Source: Phlegmacium glaucopus (Eukaryota; Basidiomycota; Agaricomycetes; Agaricales; Cortinariaceae). From it: DNA of 64,000 bases. The notes under the pieces are model-generated. The model saw only the letters and a list, made by a program, of their open reading frames with translations, ran no database searches and had not been told where the DNA came from. Both the position numbers and the translations under genes were made by a program. This document shows, one piece after another, positions 10,545 to 23,017 of this stretch. Location of the stretch: contig MU130046.1 of assembly GCA_015039465.1 (NCBI GenBank), forward strand, positions 82,472 to 146,471, read 5' to 3'. Position 1 is the first letter of the stretch. Each line of letters opens with the position of its first letter.

Positions 10545-11545
10545 TTAAAACAGTTTCACTCCCATCTCCGATTAAGTATACCAAAATGCCTTATGATTTA
10601 TGATCTATGTATGGTATGATTTGTTTATTGTATGTAGGGTTTATGTACTTAAACTGAAGTGTCCAGTCTGTATGTTATGTGTTTACCTCCCAAATACCTC
10701 ATCATGGCATCCACATTCCTCGTTTGTCGAGTCCGAGCTTTCAGCAGCCAGCTTGAGGTCTGCCAATGATATTTTGTTCGATGCATATTAAGATGATGAA
10801 TACGGTATCTCATTTTGCTCAGGCTACTCATCATCCGATGGCGTTCGTATACGCAATCGATTCGAAATGAGTTCATGGCACAGAGGAAGGACTTACGGTT
10901 CGCTTGGACTTCCTCTAAGGATAATACGCGAGCTTCTTACCCCGTACGCGGAGTACATTTTATTGCAACAAGTTTGTCATCTCAGCCTGTACAGATGTTG
11001 ATGCCCGGAATTTTGCCAGCACTAGAATGCACACCGTCGCAGATAATTCCCATATTGATTTATCTGGAGGGGAAATATTCAGCATCACGAGTCCGAGGTT
11101 GGAGGGAAGTCCAGTGGTTATTAATTTATTACCTGCTCTCTTGATCGAGGGGATGTACTTATTCTGGACCTTGAGAAACGTACGTGCGTCTTTTTGGAGC
11201 AAAAATAATCGCTTGAGCTAGACTCATATCGACTCATCATCGATAAAAGGATCAGAGGTTAGGAGCATACCAAGGCGTACTGATACCGATAGCATGAGTC
11301 GGTTCATTGGTTGTTCATGAGCTCTAGGAAATAGCCAGCCACAATCAATTGCGTGTCGACAAGACACCCGAAGGTAATACAAATACAGGCCTTAGACCAT
11401 GTTTCCGAACGAAGCCAAGTAAAATAACTGAGTTAGCAGTTTTTTTTGCAAGCAGCAAGATTGCAGCAAGACGAAGAAGGTCCGCCATTACGTAATAGTC
11501 ATCTTCAGCTTTTTCACCCATCATGCTTCCGAAATTTAAACAACG
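10545..11545. other. Intergenic, no supported gene
   Basis: Several short overlapping frames exist on both strands (for example 10815-11144 plus and 10960-11202 minus), none with recognisable motifs. A short upstream region of the RRP46 gene is included. Confidence 0.4.
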
Positions 11546-12418
11546 ATGAACAAGACAACACGACGCCGTGGACGAGAAAACAGTGATACTAGAGACATCA
11601 AGATCACATACGATGGACTAGCACGGGTAGATGGTTCTGCACGGTTTGGCTTCGGTAAGCCTTCCCACTATCTTTTCTTTTTCTCTCACAAATTTTAAAG
11701 TTGATAAGGCGAGGTTGCTGCGCTTGCATCCATCTCAGGACCGATAGAGGTCAGACTGGCATCCGAATTACCTTCAAAAGCAACGTTTGAAGTTATTCTA
11801 CGACCTCTTACAAATGTTCCTGGTACCGATTCGAAATGTCTTGCGGCAACCATACGTGCTAGTCTAGAGCCTTCCTTGATCTTGACCAGTAATCCACGGA
11901 CGTTGATACAAATTGTCATTCAGTCATTGAGACAAGGACGTCACTCGAAGTGGAGGGATAGCTTAACGGCTGCTATGATCAATGCGAGCTGTCTAGCATT
12001 ATTGAATTCAGGCTCGGTATATATGCGAGGGGTGGTTGCTGCAGTTGCGATTGGACGTTTACCCGATGGTACTCTCGTGGTCGATCCGGACGAAGAAGAA
12101 GAAGAATGCTTGGGAGGTGGTGGATGTTTCGCATTTATGTTCGCTGATGAGACTGGACTCAAAAACGACAATACATCAAACTCGGATTGCGTATGGTCTG
12201 GTTGGAAATCTATGTCGGGGGCTTATGACGAAAGTGAACTTTTCAGAGCGAGGGAGCTGGCTAGAGTCAAAGCGTCCGATGTATATGTCGTGATGAAGAA
12301 AAGTATTGACGCACGGATTTCTTACAATACCGATACTCCAGCTCGGAACAACATCGAAGTGATCAAAGACGAGATGAAGGGCGAGAACGATTCAGATGAC
12401 GACAGGATGGAGATATAA
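11546..12418 (+). CDS. RRP46: Exosome complex RNase PH-like subunit, RRP46 type
   Basis: Exons 11546-11654 and 11709-12418 give 273 codons. After a short basic N terminus comes DIKITYDGLARVDGSARFGFG, a form of the RNase PH opening seen in Rrp46 (YEGLxRxDGSxxxxxG). ISGPIEVRLASELPSKA, VIQSLRQGRHS and AAMINASCLALLNSG follow, as expected for an RNase PH fold. The protein would be one of six RNase PH-like ring subunits of the RNA exosome, which processes and decays RNA in nucleus and cytoplasm. The eukaryotic ring subunits lack catalytic phosphate-binding residues, and none is evident here. There is an acidic insertion (DPDEEEEE) near residue 175 and an acidic C-terminal tail. Confidence 0.82.
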
Positions 12419-12561
12419 GTCTTAGGTGGTGGTACGTGACAATATTCTGCATGAGATGGCAGACAAAAATGCTTCGTATTAAATACTACGTGTTTAAGAA
12501 TCAAGAAAGGCTACAATAAGTATTACGTCGATGAACGTCCGAAAAGTATACAACAGTCTTA

Positions 12562-15117
12562 TCAAGGATGATCTTCCTTTATGAAATCGGATGCCTTTCA
12601 AAACAATAATTAGCAAGCCAATCCATAATATATAGCAATGGACAAATAACTCACTCGTTCTGCGATCATGTAAACCGTGGACATCTGATAAATGCAGTTA
12701 GAACAGCTATGATAAGATCCAACATGCCAAATCTCACCAGGTGTGCACTAACTGGGAATGGAATAATAGACGCATCTAAGGCCATAATATCTCACCAATC
12801 ATGACCTGTGGATAAAGTAGAGATGAACGCACCAACAACCCGCACATTCTTAATTCCATACATTCTCATCCTCGTATCAACAACACCTCCCAACTCCTTC
12901 GGCATCATCGCCAATGACCCAACTACATGATTATCACTCGCAGCGACCTCTCTCGCCCATACTCTAACATCTGTCGAATCTCCAGGTTCATATTCACCTT
13001 CATAAATCAGGTCCAATGGAGGCGTGCGAAGCATTGTCCTGCTGAGCTCTATCCCCCTGACGTGCGTTTCAAAATCTAATGGATGAGCATAATACGCTGG
13101 GTCAACAGCAGGGGGTTGGAACGGATCGGTAGACGTTATGTGGGTCCGTCCTCGAGATAGCGGGCCAAATAAGACGGCATTTAGAGATGTGAACTTGACT
13201 TGTGGACGTTGTGCAAAAGGTGTGGGGCCTGAATAACCAGGTTCCACGTTGATCTCGAGAGGCGCAGCTCGATCTTGTTCCCAGAGGTTCAATATAAGCG
13301 TATGTTGCATCTCGATGCCTTTTTGAAGCTGTTCGTTCCCATTTGAGAAGACCTTTGCGTAGTGTTGGATGTTTGTCTTGGCATCCTGGATGACGCTTGT
13401 GAGTTGGGATTGACTGAACACGTCAGACGCTGCGGCTAGGCCGAGGGATCGTGGTACGCATGAGAGCACGCCTTTTCATGGAGTTAGCAAAATTGAATTG
13501 GAGATGCCTGAGTTATGCTGACCCGTTCGATTGTGAAACCATAGATCTCGTTGCTCAGCTGCGAAAGAAGGATCCAACAATAACAGATCTCGCGTTACCC
13601 TACACAGGAAACGTTAGTAGGGCATCTACGAAAAGATGAAGCGACTTGCGAGGCGTTGGTGAAAGCATTGGCCCAGCTGTGTACATGGTCTGTTCAACGA
13701 TAACAGAATTGATATATGACGACTCGAGACAAAAGTAGGAAAAACTGACCTGCCAAGTTTTCGCCAACGGTTGGGAAATCGAGCACTGGTTCCACACCAG
13801 CCTCACGGAGGATCCTTCAAAAATATAATTAGTAAAGCTGAAAATACACAGCGAAAATGACTCAAGCTAACGTCGAATTCCCCACTCCAGATAGCTCTAA
13901 GACCTTGGGGCTGCCTATTGCACCCGCTGACAATATGACTTCCTTCCTGACGTTGATCTCGTATGTTTGTCCATCGGATGCTTTATACTCCACTCCACGC
14001 GCTTGCAGAGGTGAAGGGGAGGATGCCGCCCATAGGATACGAGTTACGGTGGAGTTAGTGAGGACCGTGAAATTTGGACGATCAACGTGGTAAGCACAGA
14101 CAGAAGAACATCTGTCGGATGCAATCAAGGAGTAAATATATGTTTAGACAAGGGTCACGGCGTTCCTCTCACCGTGTATTGTTTTTAGCGTCAATCGAAT
14201 TTGGAGAGACACCCGCCGTACCCTGGGGATCTCCGTCCGACAGGTCAGGTGAAGGTCTGAAACCAGATGCCTCTCTCCACATCATTGATTGTGGGAAGAA
14301 ATAATTGGGGTATCCTACTTTCACTCCTCCGCCCTGCTCGTCGTCGGTTGTGCCGTGAGACTCCGGTAGATATCTCACGCCATTGGCAAGCTGGTCGTGA
14401 TTCGGAGGAGTAAAGCGCTCAGACCGTTTGAAGTAAGGAAGAAGAGTGTCCCATGTCCAATTAGGGTCGTTGTTGTTGAGATTACCCCACAAGTCATATT
14501 GCTCCTTTTCGGCACGGGGCTGTACCAGAATATGTTAATTGAGCGGGTTTGTTTCCCTTTCTTCATACAGACAACTTACGAAAATCATGCTATTGACTGT
14601 AATCATTAATAAAATTATCTCAGTTAATGCGATCGAGTGGACGTACTAATTGTTCCTCCTCCCAGTGCTTTTCCTGCACCTATAATCAGCTGTCGGTTGC
14701 CCAAGTGTTCTTGTGGTACTGTTCGATAAGCCCAGTTCAGAGTAGTAAAGGATTCTCCTGTTCCAATGAGACCTGGAATAAACACCTGATTATTCTGAGT
14801 ATAATGGATACGCGGAAGGGAGATCAGGTCTACGTACCTCGGGAAGGTGTTCAACATTCGCGCCCGCTTCCAACACGGCGACAGTGATCGAAGGATCTTC
14901 AGCAAGACGGCCTGCAACTGCCAATCCTCTTCGATTATCCATCAATCAAAAGTAAATCCTGAGTGAAAACGAGATCCACATACGCGTTACCTCCGCCGAT
15001 GACGACGAAGTCGTACGTTGGAGTTTCTCTCGAGTCAGTGACAGCGCGAGTCGTGTTTGTTATCCATCCTAAGTTGAATAGGGTGAAAGGAAAGAGTGAC
15101 AGGGAATAAAACATCAT
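12562..15117 (-). CDS. Secreted GMC oxidoreductase (aryl-alcohol oxidase/dehydrogenase-like), copy 1
   Basis: A signal peptide (MMFYSLSLFPFTLFNLGW...) leads into the FAD-binding VVIGGGNAGLAVAGRL and the adenine-ribose segment VLEAG. The GMC signatures GAGKALGGGTISNSM and VILSAGAIGSPKVLELSGVG follow. The C-terminal part has DNHVVGSLAM and, after two introns, DASIIPFPVSAHLMSTVYMIAER, which supply the His-His active-site pair. The protein ends ASDFIKEDHP. Introns are numerous, including one inside GGGNA|GLA and one before ASDFIKED with donor GTGAGT. GMC enzymes of this secreted group oxidise aromatic or other alcohols and can feed peroxide to lignin-degrading enzymes; the substrate here is not known. 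The exon around 13600-13800 was the hardest to fix. Confidence 0.82.
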
Positions 15118-15149
15118 TCTTAAAATCTGAGGAAGATGGAATCCTACCC

Positions 15150-15156
15150 TATATAT
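15150..15156 (-). promoter_or_regulatory. TATA box of GMC copy 1
   Basis: An ATATATA stretch lies 33-39 bp upstream of the start codon and is conserved at the same place in copy 2. Confidence 0.5.
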
Positions 15157-15160
15157 GTTA

Positions 15161-16369
15161 AATATAAGTTACCACACGTATTTGGCACCGTCGGGTCATA
15201 TGGCTATAGTGTTCAACCTAAGAAGATCATGTAATATGATTGAATAAGAGCAGGGACCGCTTTGCGTTCATTTCGCTTGATCCCGAGTCGTTTGAAACGA
15301 TTCTGGATAAGGATCTCGAGAACAAAAGCAAAAAAGAGTGGCGCTATAGCCTAGTGAAATTTGATAACTTTCACACTTGGAGTGAACAATGAAATGCCGA
15401 GTGAAAGTGTTGGTTTTCCAAATTGTTGCTGTGTGTCTCGGCTATCAAACGCGTGGGACATAAGTGACCACATGACTTACTGTCAAACGAAACCATCCAC
15501 AAATTGGGACCTCACTCACAGATTCGCCAGCCTGGTGAAGATTACACTGCCACGTGCACCACGCATTTCGATATCAGGTGAGGGATTTATGATTGTGCGA
15601 GGCCTTGAGGATGCTGGCATTGGGCAGAGCCTAGCGTAGTTACGGAGCAAATACGTATATGAAGAAGTAAGAAGTCAAAGAAAACACAAAGGCCGATGGC
15701 CCTTCTTCGATAAACGGTATCCAGATTTCCAGAAAGTTCCCAGCCTGTTGGGAGTCCATGACCTTTTGGAATTCTTTAGGTCAGTGGCCGGGAGAAGCTG
15801 TTCAAGGTATATAAGCAAGGTTTGTATTGCTAATTACATAATATCCCCCAAATTCGGCTCGAATTCGGCAGCATCAACTATTCACACAAAGGTCAATGAA
15901 TTAATGACCGGTGTGCATTGCAAGACTTCTAGGTACTGGGCGCGCGATGCGGCTGCCTGATGAGTCTAATGAAAAGTAATCTATCATTATAGGTTGTAGC
16001 CTACCATACTTGTACCAACGTCCCTGTCTCGAGTTGAAGACCTTTCTATTACCGGAATGTTATGTCCAATTATTTCCTCCTGAAATCTTGCCACTTGGAT
16101 CTCCATCCGAAGATCCGCAATTCGCGAGCAGGTTTGTACCCTAGTAAATCTACCAAGTGAGCCCTTATATCTTCTCATAGAGCTCATCCCTCAACCCACT
16201 CTCAAAGGCGTCTGCAACTATTGTCACCTACAGAAATTCAATTATTAGATAGCGTCCCAGGCTCTTTTAGAACCAGTATCGACTGTTCATACGTCTAATC
16301 AGAGTGGAAAACCTATTCTCAAGGTCATTAGGTGACAAATATTTAGTGTGGGATGGTATACGATCATGG
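15161..16369. other. Spacer between the two GMC copies
   Basis: Only short frames without recognisable motifs are present (for example 15361-15639 plus and 15987-16187 minus). It is not part of the duplicated unit. Confidence 0.4.
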
Positions 16370-16470
16370 TAAAAATGCTTTGTGCTAAATAATAGAATTT
16401 TGAGAGCCAAGAAATGTTCAAACCATAAATATTACGTCGATGAACGTCTAGAAGTACCAACGTAGTTTTC

Positions 16471-19029
16471 TCAAAGATGGTCTTCCTTTATGAAATCGGA
16501 TGCCTTTCAAAATTTCAAATTAGCAAGCCAATCCATAAGATATGGATAAATAACCCACTCGTTCTGCGATCATGTAAACCGTGGTCATCTGATAAATGCA
16601 GTTAGAACAGCTACGATTGGATCCTAACATGCAGAAATCTCACCAGGTGTGCACTTATTGGGAATGGAATAACAGAGGCATCTAAGGCCATAAGATCTCA
16701 CATCAATCATGACCTGGGATAAGGTAGGGATGAACGCACCAACAACCCGCACATTCTCAATTCCATACACTCTCATCCTCGTATCAACAACGCCTCCCAG
16801 CTCCTTCGGCATCATCGCCAACGACCCAACTACATGATTATCACTCCCAGCGAACTCTCTCGCCCATTCACCAACATCTGTCGAATCTCCAGGTTCAAAT
16901 TCACCTTCATTAATTAGGTCCAATGGATGTGTTCGAAGCATTCTCCTGCCGAGCTCTATCCCCTGAACGTGCGTTTCAAAATCTAATGGATGGGTGTAAT
17001 ACGCTGGGTCGACAGCAGGGGCTTCGAACGGATCAGCAGACGTTATGTGGGTCCGTCCTCGAGATAGCGGGCCATATAAGACGGCGTTTATAGATGTGAA
17101 CTTGACTTTTGGACGTTGTGCAAAAGGTGTGGGTCCAGAATAACCAGGTTCCACATTCATCTCGAGAGGCGCAGCTCGATTTTGATCCCAGAGGTTCAAT
17201 ATAAGCGTATATTGCATCTCGATGCCTTTTTGAAGCTGTTCGTTCCCGTTTGAGAAGATCTTTGCGTACTGTTGGATATTTGTCTTGGCATCTTGGATAA
17301 CGCTTGTGAGTTCGGATTGATTGTACACGTCAGACGCTGCGGCTAGGCCGAGGGATCGTGGTACGCATGAGAGCACGCCTTTCATAGAGTTAGCAAAATT
17401 CAATTAGTTGAGATGGAGATGCTTGAGTTATACTGACCTGTTCGATTGTGAAACCAGAGATCTCGTTGCTCAGCTGCGAAAGAAGGATCCAATGATAACT
17501 GATCCCTCGTTACCCTTTATTTAGATGAGAACGAAGCATTAATGGGGGTCCACCGAAAGACAGAACGAAGAAGCGACTTGCGAGGCGTTGGTGAAAGCAT
17601 TAGCCCAACCGTGTACATGATCTATTCAGAGATAACATATTGATATGATGACGACTGTAGAGAGAAGTGGGAAAACTGACCTGCAAAGTTCTCACCAACG
17701 GTTGGGAAATCGAGCACTGGTTCCACACCGGCGTCACGTAGGATACTTCAAAATTTTATTAGTAAAGGCTGAAAATACATAATGAAAATGACTAAAGCAT
17801 ACGTCGAATTCCCTACCCCAGATAACTCTAAGACCTTGGGGCTTCCTATTGCACCCGCTGACAATATGACTTCCTTCTTGACATTAATCTCGTGTGTTTG
17901 TCCATCAGGTGTTTGATACTCTACTGCACGCGCTTGGAGGGGTGAAGGCGAGGATGCCGCCCATAGGATACGAGTAACGGTGGAGTTAGTAAGGACTGTG
18001 AAATTTGGACGATCAACATAGTAAGCACAGACGGAAGAACAACTATCCGATACAACCGATCAGTAACAGATATTTGGGTAAAGATATTTCCTCACCGTGT
18101 GTTGTTTTTGGCGTCAATCGCATTTGGGGCGACACCCGCCGTGCTCTGGATATCTCCGTCCGCCAGGTCAGGCGAAGGTCTGAAGCCGGATGCCTCCCTC
18201 CACATTTTCGATTGTGGGAAGAAATAATTTGGATATCCTACTTTCACCCCACTCCGCTTGCTGTCGGTTGTGCCGTGAAACTCCGGTAGATATCTCACGC
18301 CATTGGCAAGCTGGTCGCGATTCGGAGGAGTGAAGCGCTCTGACCGTTTGAAGTAGGGAAGAAGAGTGTCCCATGTCCAATTAGGATCGTTATTGAGTTT
18401 ACCCCACGCATCATATTGCTCCTTTTCGGCACGGGGCTGTACCAGAATATGTGAATTGAATTGAGAGGGATTGTTTCTCTCTTTTCAGACAGCAACTTAC
18501 GAAAATCATGCTATTGACTATAATCATAAATAAAATTATCCTCAATTAAGGCGATCGATTGGACTTACTGATTGTTCCTCCTCCCAATGCTTTGCCCGCA
18601 TTGATAGTCACCTGTCGATTGCCCAGGTGTTCTTGCGGTACTGTTCGATAGGCCCAGTTCAGAGTCGTAAAGGACTGTCCTGTCCCAACGAGACCTGGAA
18701 TAAACACCTGATTATTCTGAGTATAATGGATACGCGGAAGTAAGGTCAGGCATACGTACCTCGGGAAGTTGTTCAGCATTCGTGCCTGCTTCCAATACAG
18801 CGACACTGATCAAAGGATCTTCAGCAAGACGGCTTGCAACTGCCAATCCTCTTGAATTATCCGTCAGTCAAAGTAAGGCAAGAACGACATCAACATACGC
18901 GTTACCTCCGCCGATGACGACGAAGTCATATGTTACAGTTTCCTTCGAGTTAGGGACAGCATGGGTGGTTGTTATCCATCCTAAGTTTAATAAGGTGAAG
19001 AAAAAGAATGATAGGGAATAAAACATCAT
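16471..19029 (-). CDS. Secreted GMC oxidoreductase, copy 2
   Basis: The gene has the same order as copy 1: signal peptide MMFYSLSFFFFTLLNLGW, VVIGGGNAGLAVA, LGGGTIS, VILSAGAIGSPKVLELSGVG, DNHVVGSLAM and DASVIPFPISAHLMTTVYMIAER, ending ASDFIKEDHL. The His-His pair is kept. The final donor is GTGGGT where copy 1 has GTGAGT. The exon around 17500-17640 differs most from copy 1, and its splice site is uncertain there (DHVHGWANAFTNASQVASSF, then diverged sequence). I see no certain disabling change, so both copies may be expressed, perhaps with different substrates or timing. Confidence 0.78.
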
Positions 19030-19060
19030 TGTCAAATCGACGAGGAGGTGGATCGTACCC

Positions 19061-19068
19061 TATATATA
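19061..19068 (-). promoter_or_regulatory. TATA box of GMC copy 2
   Basis: TATATATA lies 32-39 bp upstream of the start codon, matching copy 1. Confidence 0.5.
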
Positions 19069-19070
19069 TT

Positions 19071-20830
19071 ATATGTTGTATTAGACCGACGTCGGACTAG
19101 ACTTGAATTGGGCGCTCGACTGCGGCGTTTCAAACCGGGCCCCTGTTTTGTATAGATTTGGTTTAGAAACCTGAGCTAGCCTGAGTAGGATGGATACGGG
19201 TCACCAGCTCCAATCAATGTTGCTTCCAAGGCGTTTGTCGGCAGTCCTCCCCAACATGTGACGTGACGTAACGTAACCCCAAGTCCAGATCGTCGTAAAG
19301 GCGGGTCGGGAGCCTTTTTGACGGCCTGACTCCTGGCTCACCTCTGCCTCAGTCACAATCCTCGATGTCTGGGACAAGTTAAAGCCCTTCCGTATTTCCT
19401 ATGTAAAATATCCTCGCATTGCGATATGTAGGTTATCGAGTCCGTGTAGTATTTTTATTCGGTTCATTTTTTCTGCAGGCGTCGAAGTACCAGCTCATCT
19501 AGATCTACAGAGAGTGGTACACTGCCTTTCATCGAGGCCCGAGACCCTAATCACCTATTATACAAAATATAACGAGTGAAGGATCATCATCGGGACACAC
19601 CCGTGGTACTATTTAGGTTCCGAGACACCATCATCCAAGGTAGTGTAGATGCGTAAACGTTCCTGGTTCGAAACGGATACAGTAAGTTTATTGAGGGTAA
19701 GTCGGAAATATTGATTTCCGATGGTGCGAGCGCTTAAGTCACGTGACGTGATATACGATGACAATTAAATGTAATCCGTATTGAGATTCGAGAAATAGTG
19801 CAGTAAAGAGATTTTTAAGGTCCCTTTATGAGAATGAGATAAGAACTTGAGCTAGCTAATGAGGGGTGATTTTCCACTGCCTCTCTACAGTAAATACGAG
19901 CTGCTTTTATATGTACAGAGAGAGGAAATTTTAAAATGAATTTTTTACCAGCGCTGTTGATCCTAAGAAAATTTATCCTGTTTAATTAATTTTTTAGAAC
20001 ATTCTAACTCTCTTTAGATGTTTTCATTCTTCATTTTTCTTGTGCGAACCCGGTCCTGCCCGTGCCCTTTTGCCTGCCCGCGTCACTTTTCCAGAACGGG
20101 AAAAGTCACGCGTGACTTATTGCTAAAACGGGATACGCTTGCGAAATACGCGTCTGAACATCAGGGAAAAGGTAAATAGTATACATATTGTTCACAACCC
20201 AAAATATATGTAGAGAATAGCATGTATTGCCCAGAATAGCAGGAAAGCTGAGCAATAATTCGACTATTTGTGCAAGGGTATATACAAACGTCTCTATCCT
20301 CAGATAGGCGGCAAGAATTGTGGGGATCACAATTTATCCTGACAAACCAAGGCCATGAAAAAGCACAGAAACTTTGGTTGCCATGGAAAGTATTCCCGAA
20401 AATGAAACGGAGGAGAATTATTTGGACCAACAATTTTAATAGAATGATTTCTGACTTCACAAGTCGATGCAAGGTAATAAATTTATTACAAAGTTTACAA
20501 TATCATTGGAATTCAATTCATACCATGGAACTATTTGTTGCGCCATCCAATGGAATTGCATAGGATTCCAGCCATGTGAACCTGAGCCTAAATTCTGTTG
20601 TCTTTCTTTGGAATCTTTCCGAACTCAATTCAAAGGAATTTTAAAATGAAATACACATCTATGACGAGTCCAAGACAAGTCAAAAATAACAGTTACAAGC
20701 TATTAGGAACAGGTACAAGAAACCTTCAAACGAGAGAAAACAGGGGCACAGCAGGGGTAGCGGAACAAGATGGAGCAAAGGCGTACAAGAGAGTTCGAGG
20801 AAGAAGGAATTCAACATAGTATACTACCCC
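19071..20830. other. Intergenic, no supported gene
   Basis: No gene family was recognised. The stretch has CGTGAC-type motifs at 19260 and 19737 and a small inverted motif (ACTTTTCCAGAACGGGAAAAGT) near 20085. It may include an end of the mobile unit that carries the next two genes, but I could not define one. Confidence 0.35.
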
Positions 20831-22830
20831 TCACCAATTCTTCTTCCTTCGCTTCCCAACTGTAGATTTCTTCGCTTTGGTAGTGTTGGATGTAGAATTG
20901 AAATTTGCCGGGGCTAGAGGCACTCGGGGACCATGGGAGACTTGCGAAGATGATGCCAATGCATTTATATTTGGTAGGTGCAAACCGTGCAATGCATATG
21001 GCTGAATCGGCTGACTGGCACCTTCTGTTCTCTGAGCATTTGAACGAGCCAAACCAGTGAGGGGATCACGAGTGGGTGATGAGGTGGTTGCGACTTGGCG
21101 TGCATTTGACCCTGCCAGGGTTCTTTGAAACTGGTTTGGGCTGGGAGAGGAAGATAAACGAAGTGATGAGCTACGGCTCCTGCTTTGCTGGGTCCTCGGT
21201 GATGAGCTATGGTTCCTGTCTCCCCACCTTGCTGGCGATGATTGTGGGGGTGTTGACGGTCGCATGTGGCCATCTTCACTGTTGAGATCAAGGCCCTGTA
21301 TTGGTAGAAAGGTATCGTGACTTGGGGAATAAGAAAACATTTGAGACTACGCACCTGATTATCAATCTGCCTCTGAGCTGCCTCCTGTTCCCGCGCAGCC
21401 TCACGCCTTGCCGCCCGTTGAGCAAGGATCCCAACCGCCTCATTCCCTGGCTCATCTTCCTCATGCTCAAGGTCTTCTGGGAGTCGTCTTTTCCCTCGTC
21501 GTGTCAATGCAGGCATTTGTCTAAATACAATGAGAAGGGAATAAAAAAAAAGCCAAAAGTGAATACCTGGTTAAGAATTGGAGAGTATCCGTAACCCATG
21601 GATCATTGGGATCCTCGGTGAACAGTCCCACACACTTATCAAAAAAAACATCCAGCTTGAAGAACCGATCCTCGGTGTCCCAGCCGTCAAGGGAGCAAAG
21701 GCCGTAGTAGGCCTGAGAAGCTGTTTTAGCAGTGTAATCAGAATAGTTGAGCCATTACAGACCCACCTGTACAGCGGCATAGGCGACAGCCTCGGGAAAA
21801 ATTTCACGCATGCCATGCATTTCTGCTTGGGAACGTTTGGGGGCAGAACGATAGCCGGTGAAGGCAGAACCTTTGCCTGTGTAAATCATTCGCAAGGTCT
21901 TTAAAAAAGTTGAAGATTATGTGACAGTGTAACAGAGGACAGAACGTACTCGAATAACAATTGGCCCACGAAATAAATCCTTGTCAAGTTCATTGACATT
22001 ATACTCACTGCCTGGGGGGAAGAGGAATGAAGGCCAGTTTCTTTCATCATGTGAATGTAGCCGGATTGTCGCATTCTCAACCTTGTTCTTGAACAGGCTG
22101 TAAAATGCGACAGGTTCAGTCTGTGATATCGCCCAAGTAGTCAGGTACTCACATTGGATCTGCTTCATACTCAGGAAGAAGCCGAAGGGGACATAACAGT
22201 TTTCCAACGACAGGATGATTGAAACCTCGGGCAGATTTGTGGTTGGTGATGGGAGGCTGCACGACATCAACTAAGGGGTCCAGAGGAACGAATGTTGGAA
22301 CTTCATAACGGGCAGAGTTGGTATCTTGTGCTCTGGCATTACCAAATGCCTCTACCATCTATATATAGACAAAAATTAACGCATATATGCAACCATTGAT
22401 TTCAAAAACTTACCATCGAAACAAAATTATCATATGCATCGGGTTCTTCTTTAAATGCTAATATCAGCTCTGGAAACTGGGGATGGAGCTTCATGATTCG
22501 ATCAAAATTCTTTCTATCATTCTCGTCAATTCTATCAGGGAAATCAGCACATATATGATGTATCTGACTGGCAGTGAGAACAACGCACGGGTCTTCACTA
22601 GGTAATGCTGCACACATGGCACCATAGAGATCCATGAAAGGGCTTATGGCACGTGGAATCCATCGCGCAACACGTTGGAAGGCTTGTACTGCTTCCAATG
22701 ATCTAGATTCAATATCAGTGCAAGTCTGGCTTCATAATTGTGATTGAACTCACCTATCATCAGTTTCATCTCTACCACGCATTCTTTCTATCAGCGTGGC
22801 CACCATATCAGATGGCTCAGAGGGGGGCAT
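20831..22830 (-). CDS. DUF6698-like Agaricomycete protein
   Basis: On the minus strand, at least seven exons run from MPPSEPSDMVATLIERMRG to the stop at 20831. The middle has the pattern I recall for DUF6698 proteins: ARGFNHPVVGKLLCPLRLL, NWPSFLFPPG, DLFRGPIVIRTLRMIYTGKG, then QAEMHGMREIFPEAVAYAAV, QAYYGLCSLDGW and a DPWVTDTLQF segment. After the domain come a charged helix (AARREAAREQEAAQRQ) and a Ser/Pro/Arg-rich tail ending in a basic KRRKKNW. Function is unknown; the family is greatly expanded in Agaricomycetes. It starts only 188 bp from the oppositely directed Plavaka transposase gene, which suggests both belong to one mobile unit. Every exon joins in frame. Confidence 0.72.
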
Positions 22831-23017
22831 GGTGAATGGAAGGAAATAAAGGTATGCAATTCAACTTGGACGCGTTTGCGCGATGTGACGTGATGTGACA
22901 CATTCACCAAAAAAAAAAAGAAGTCCAGAGAGCGACTCATTTCTGAAGCAACGCAGCTCTGCCAACATGCACAAGTGGCTCTGTTTGATATTTTTCTTCT
23001 TTTTCCTGATCAACACT
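22831..23017. promoter_or_regulatory. Shared divergent promoter between DUF6698-like and Plavaka genes
   Basis: This 187-bp gap separates two start codons pointing away from each other. It contains GTGACGTGATGTGACACA at about 22885 and an A11 tract. No other coding sequence fits, so it must hold both promoters. Confidence 0.5.

Larger units (their letters stand above)
12465..15160 (-). repeat. Tandem segmental duplication, unit 1 (GMC gene and flanks)
   Basis: This unit pairs with 16370-19070. Similarity covers the whole GMC gene, about 100 bp downstream of its stop and the TATA region upstream. Introns have drifted more than exons, so the copy is not recent. Confidence 0.75.
16370..19070 (-). 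repeat. Tandem segmental duplication, unit 2 (GMC gene and flanks)
   Basis: Second unit of the duplication described at 12465-15160, in the same orientation. The downstream boundary is marked by the shared AAAAATGCTT and TATTACGTCGATGAACGT motifs. Confidence 0.75.
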
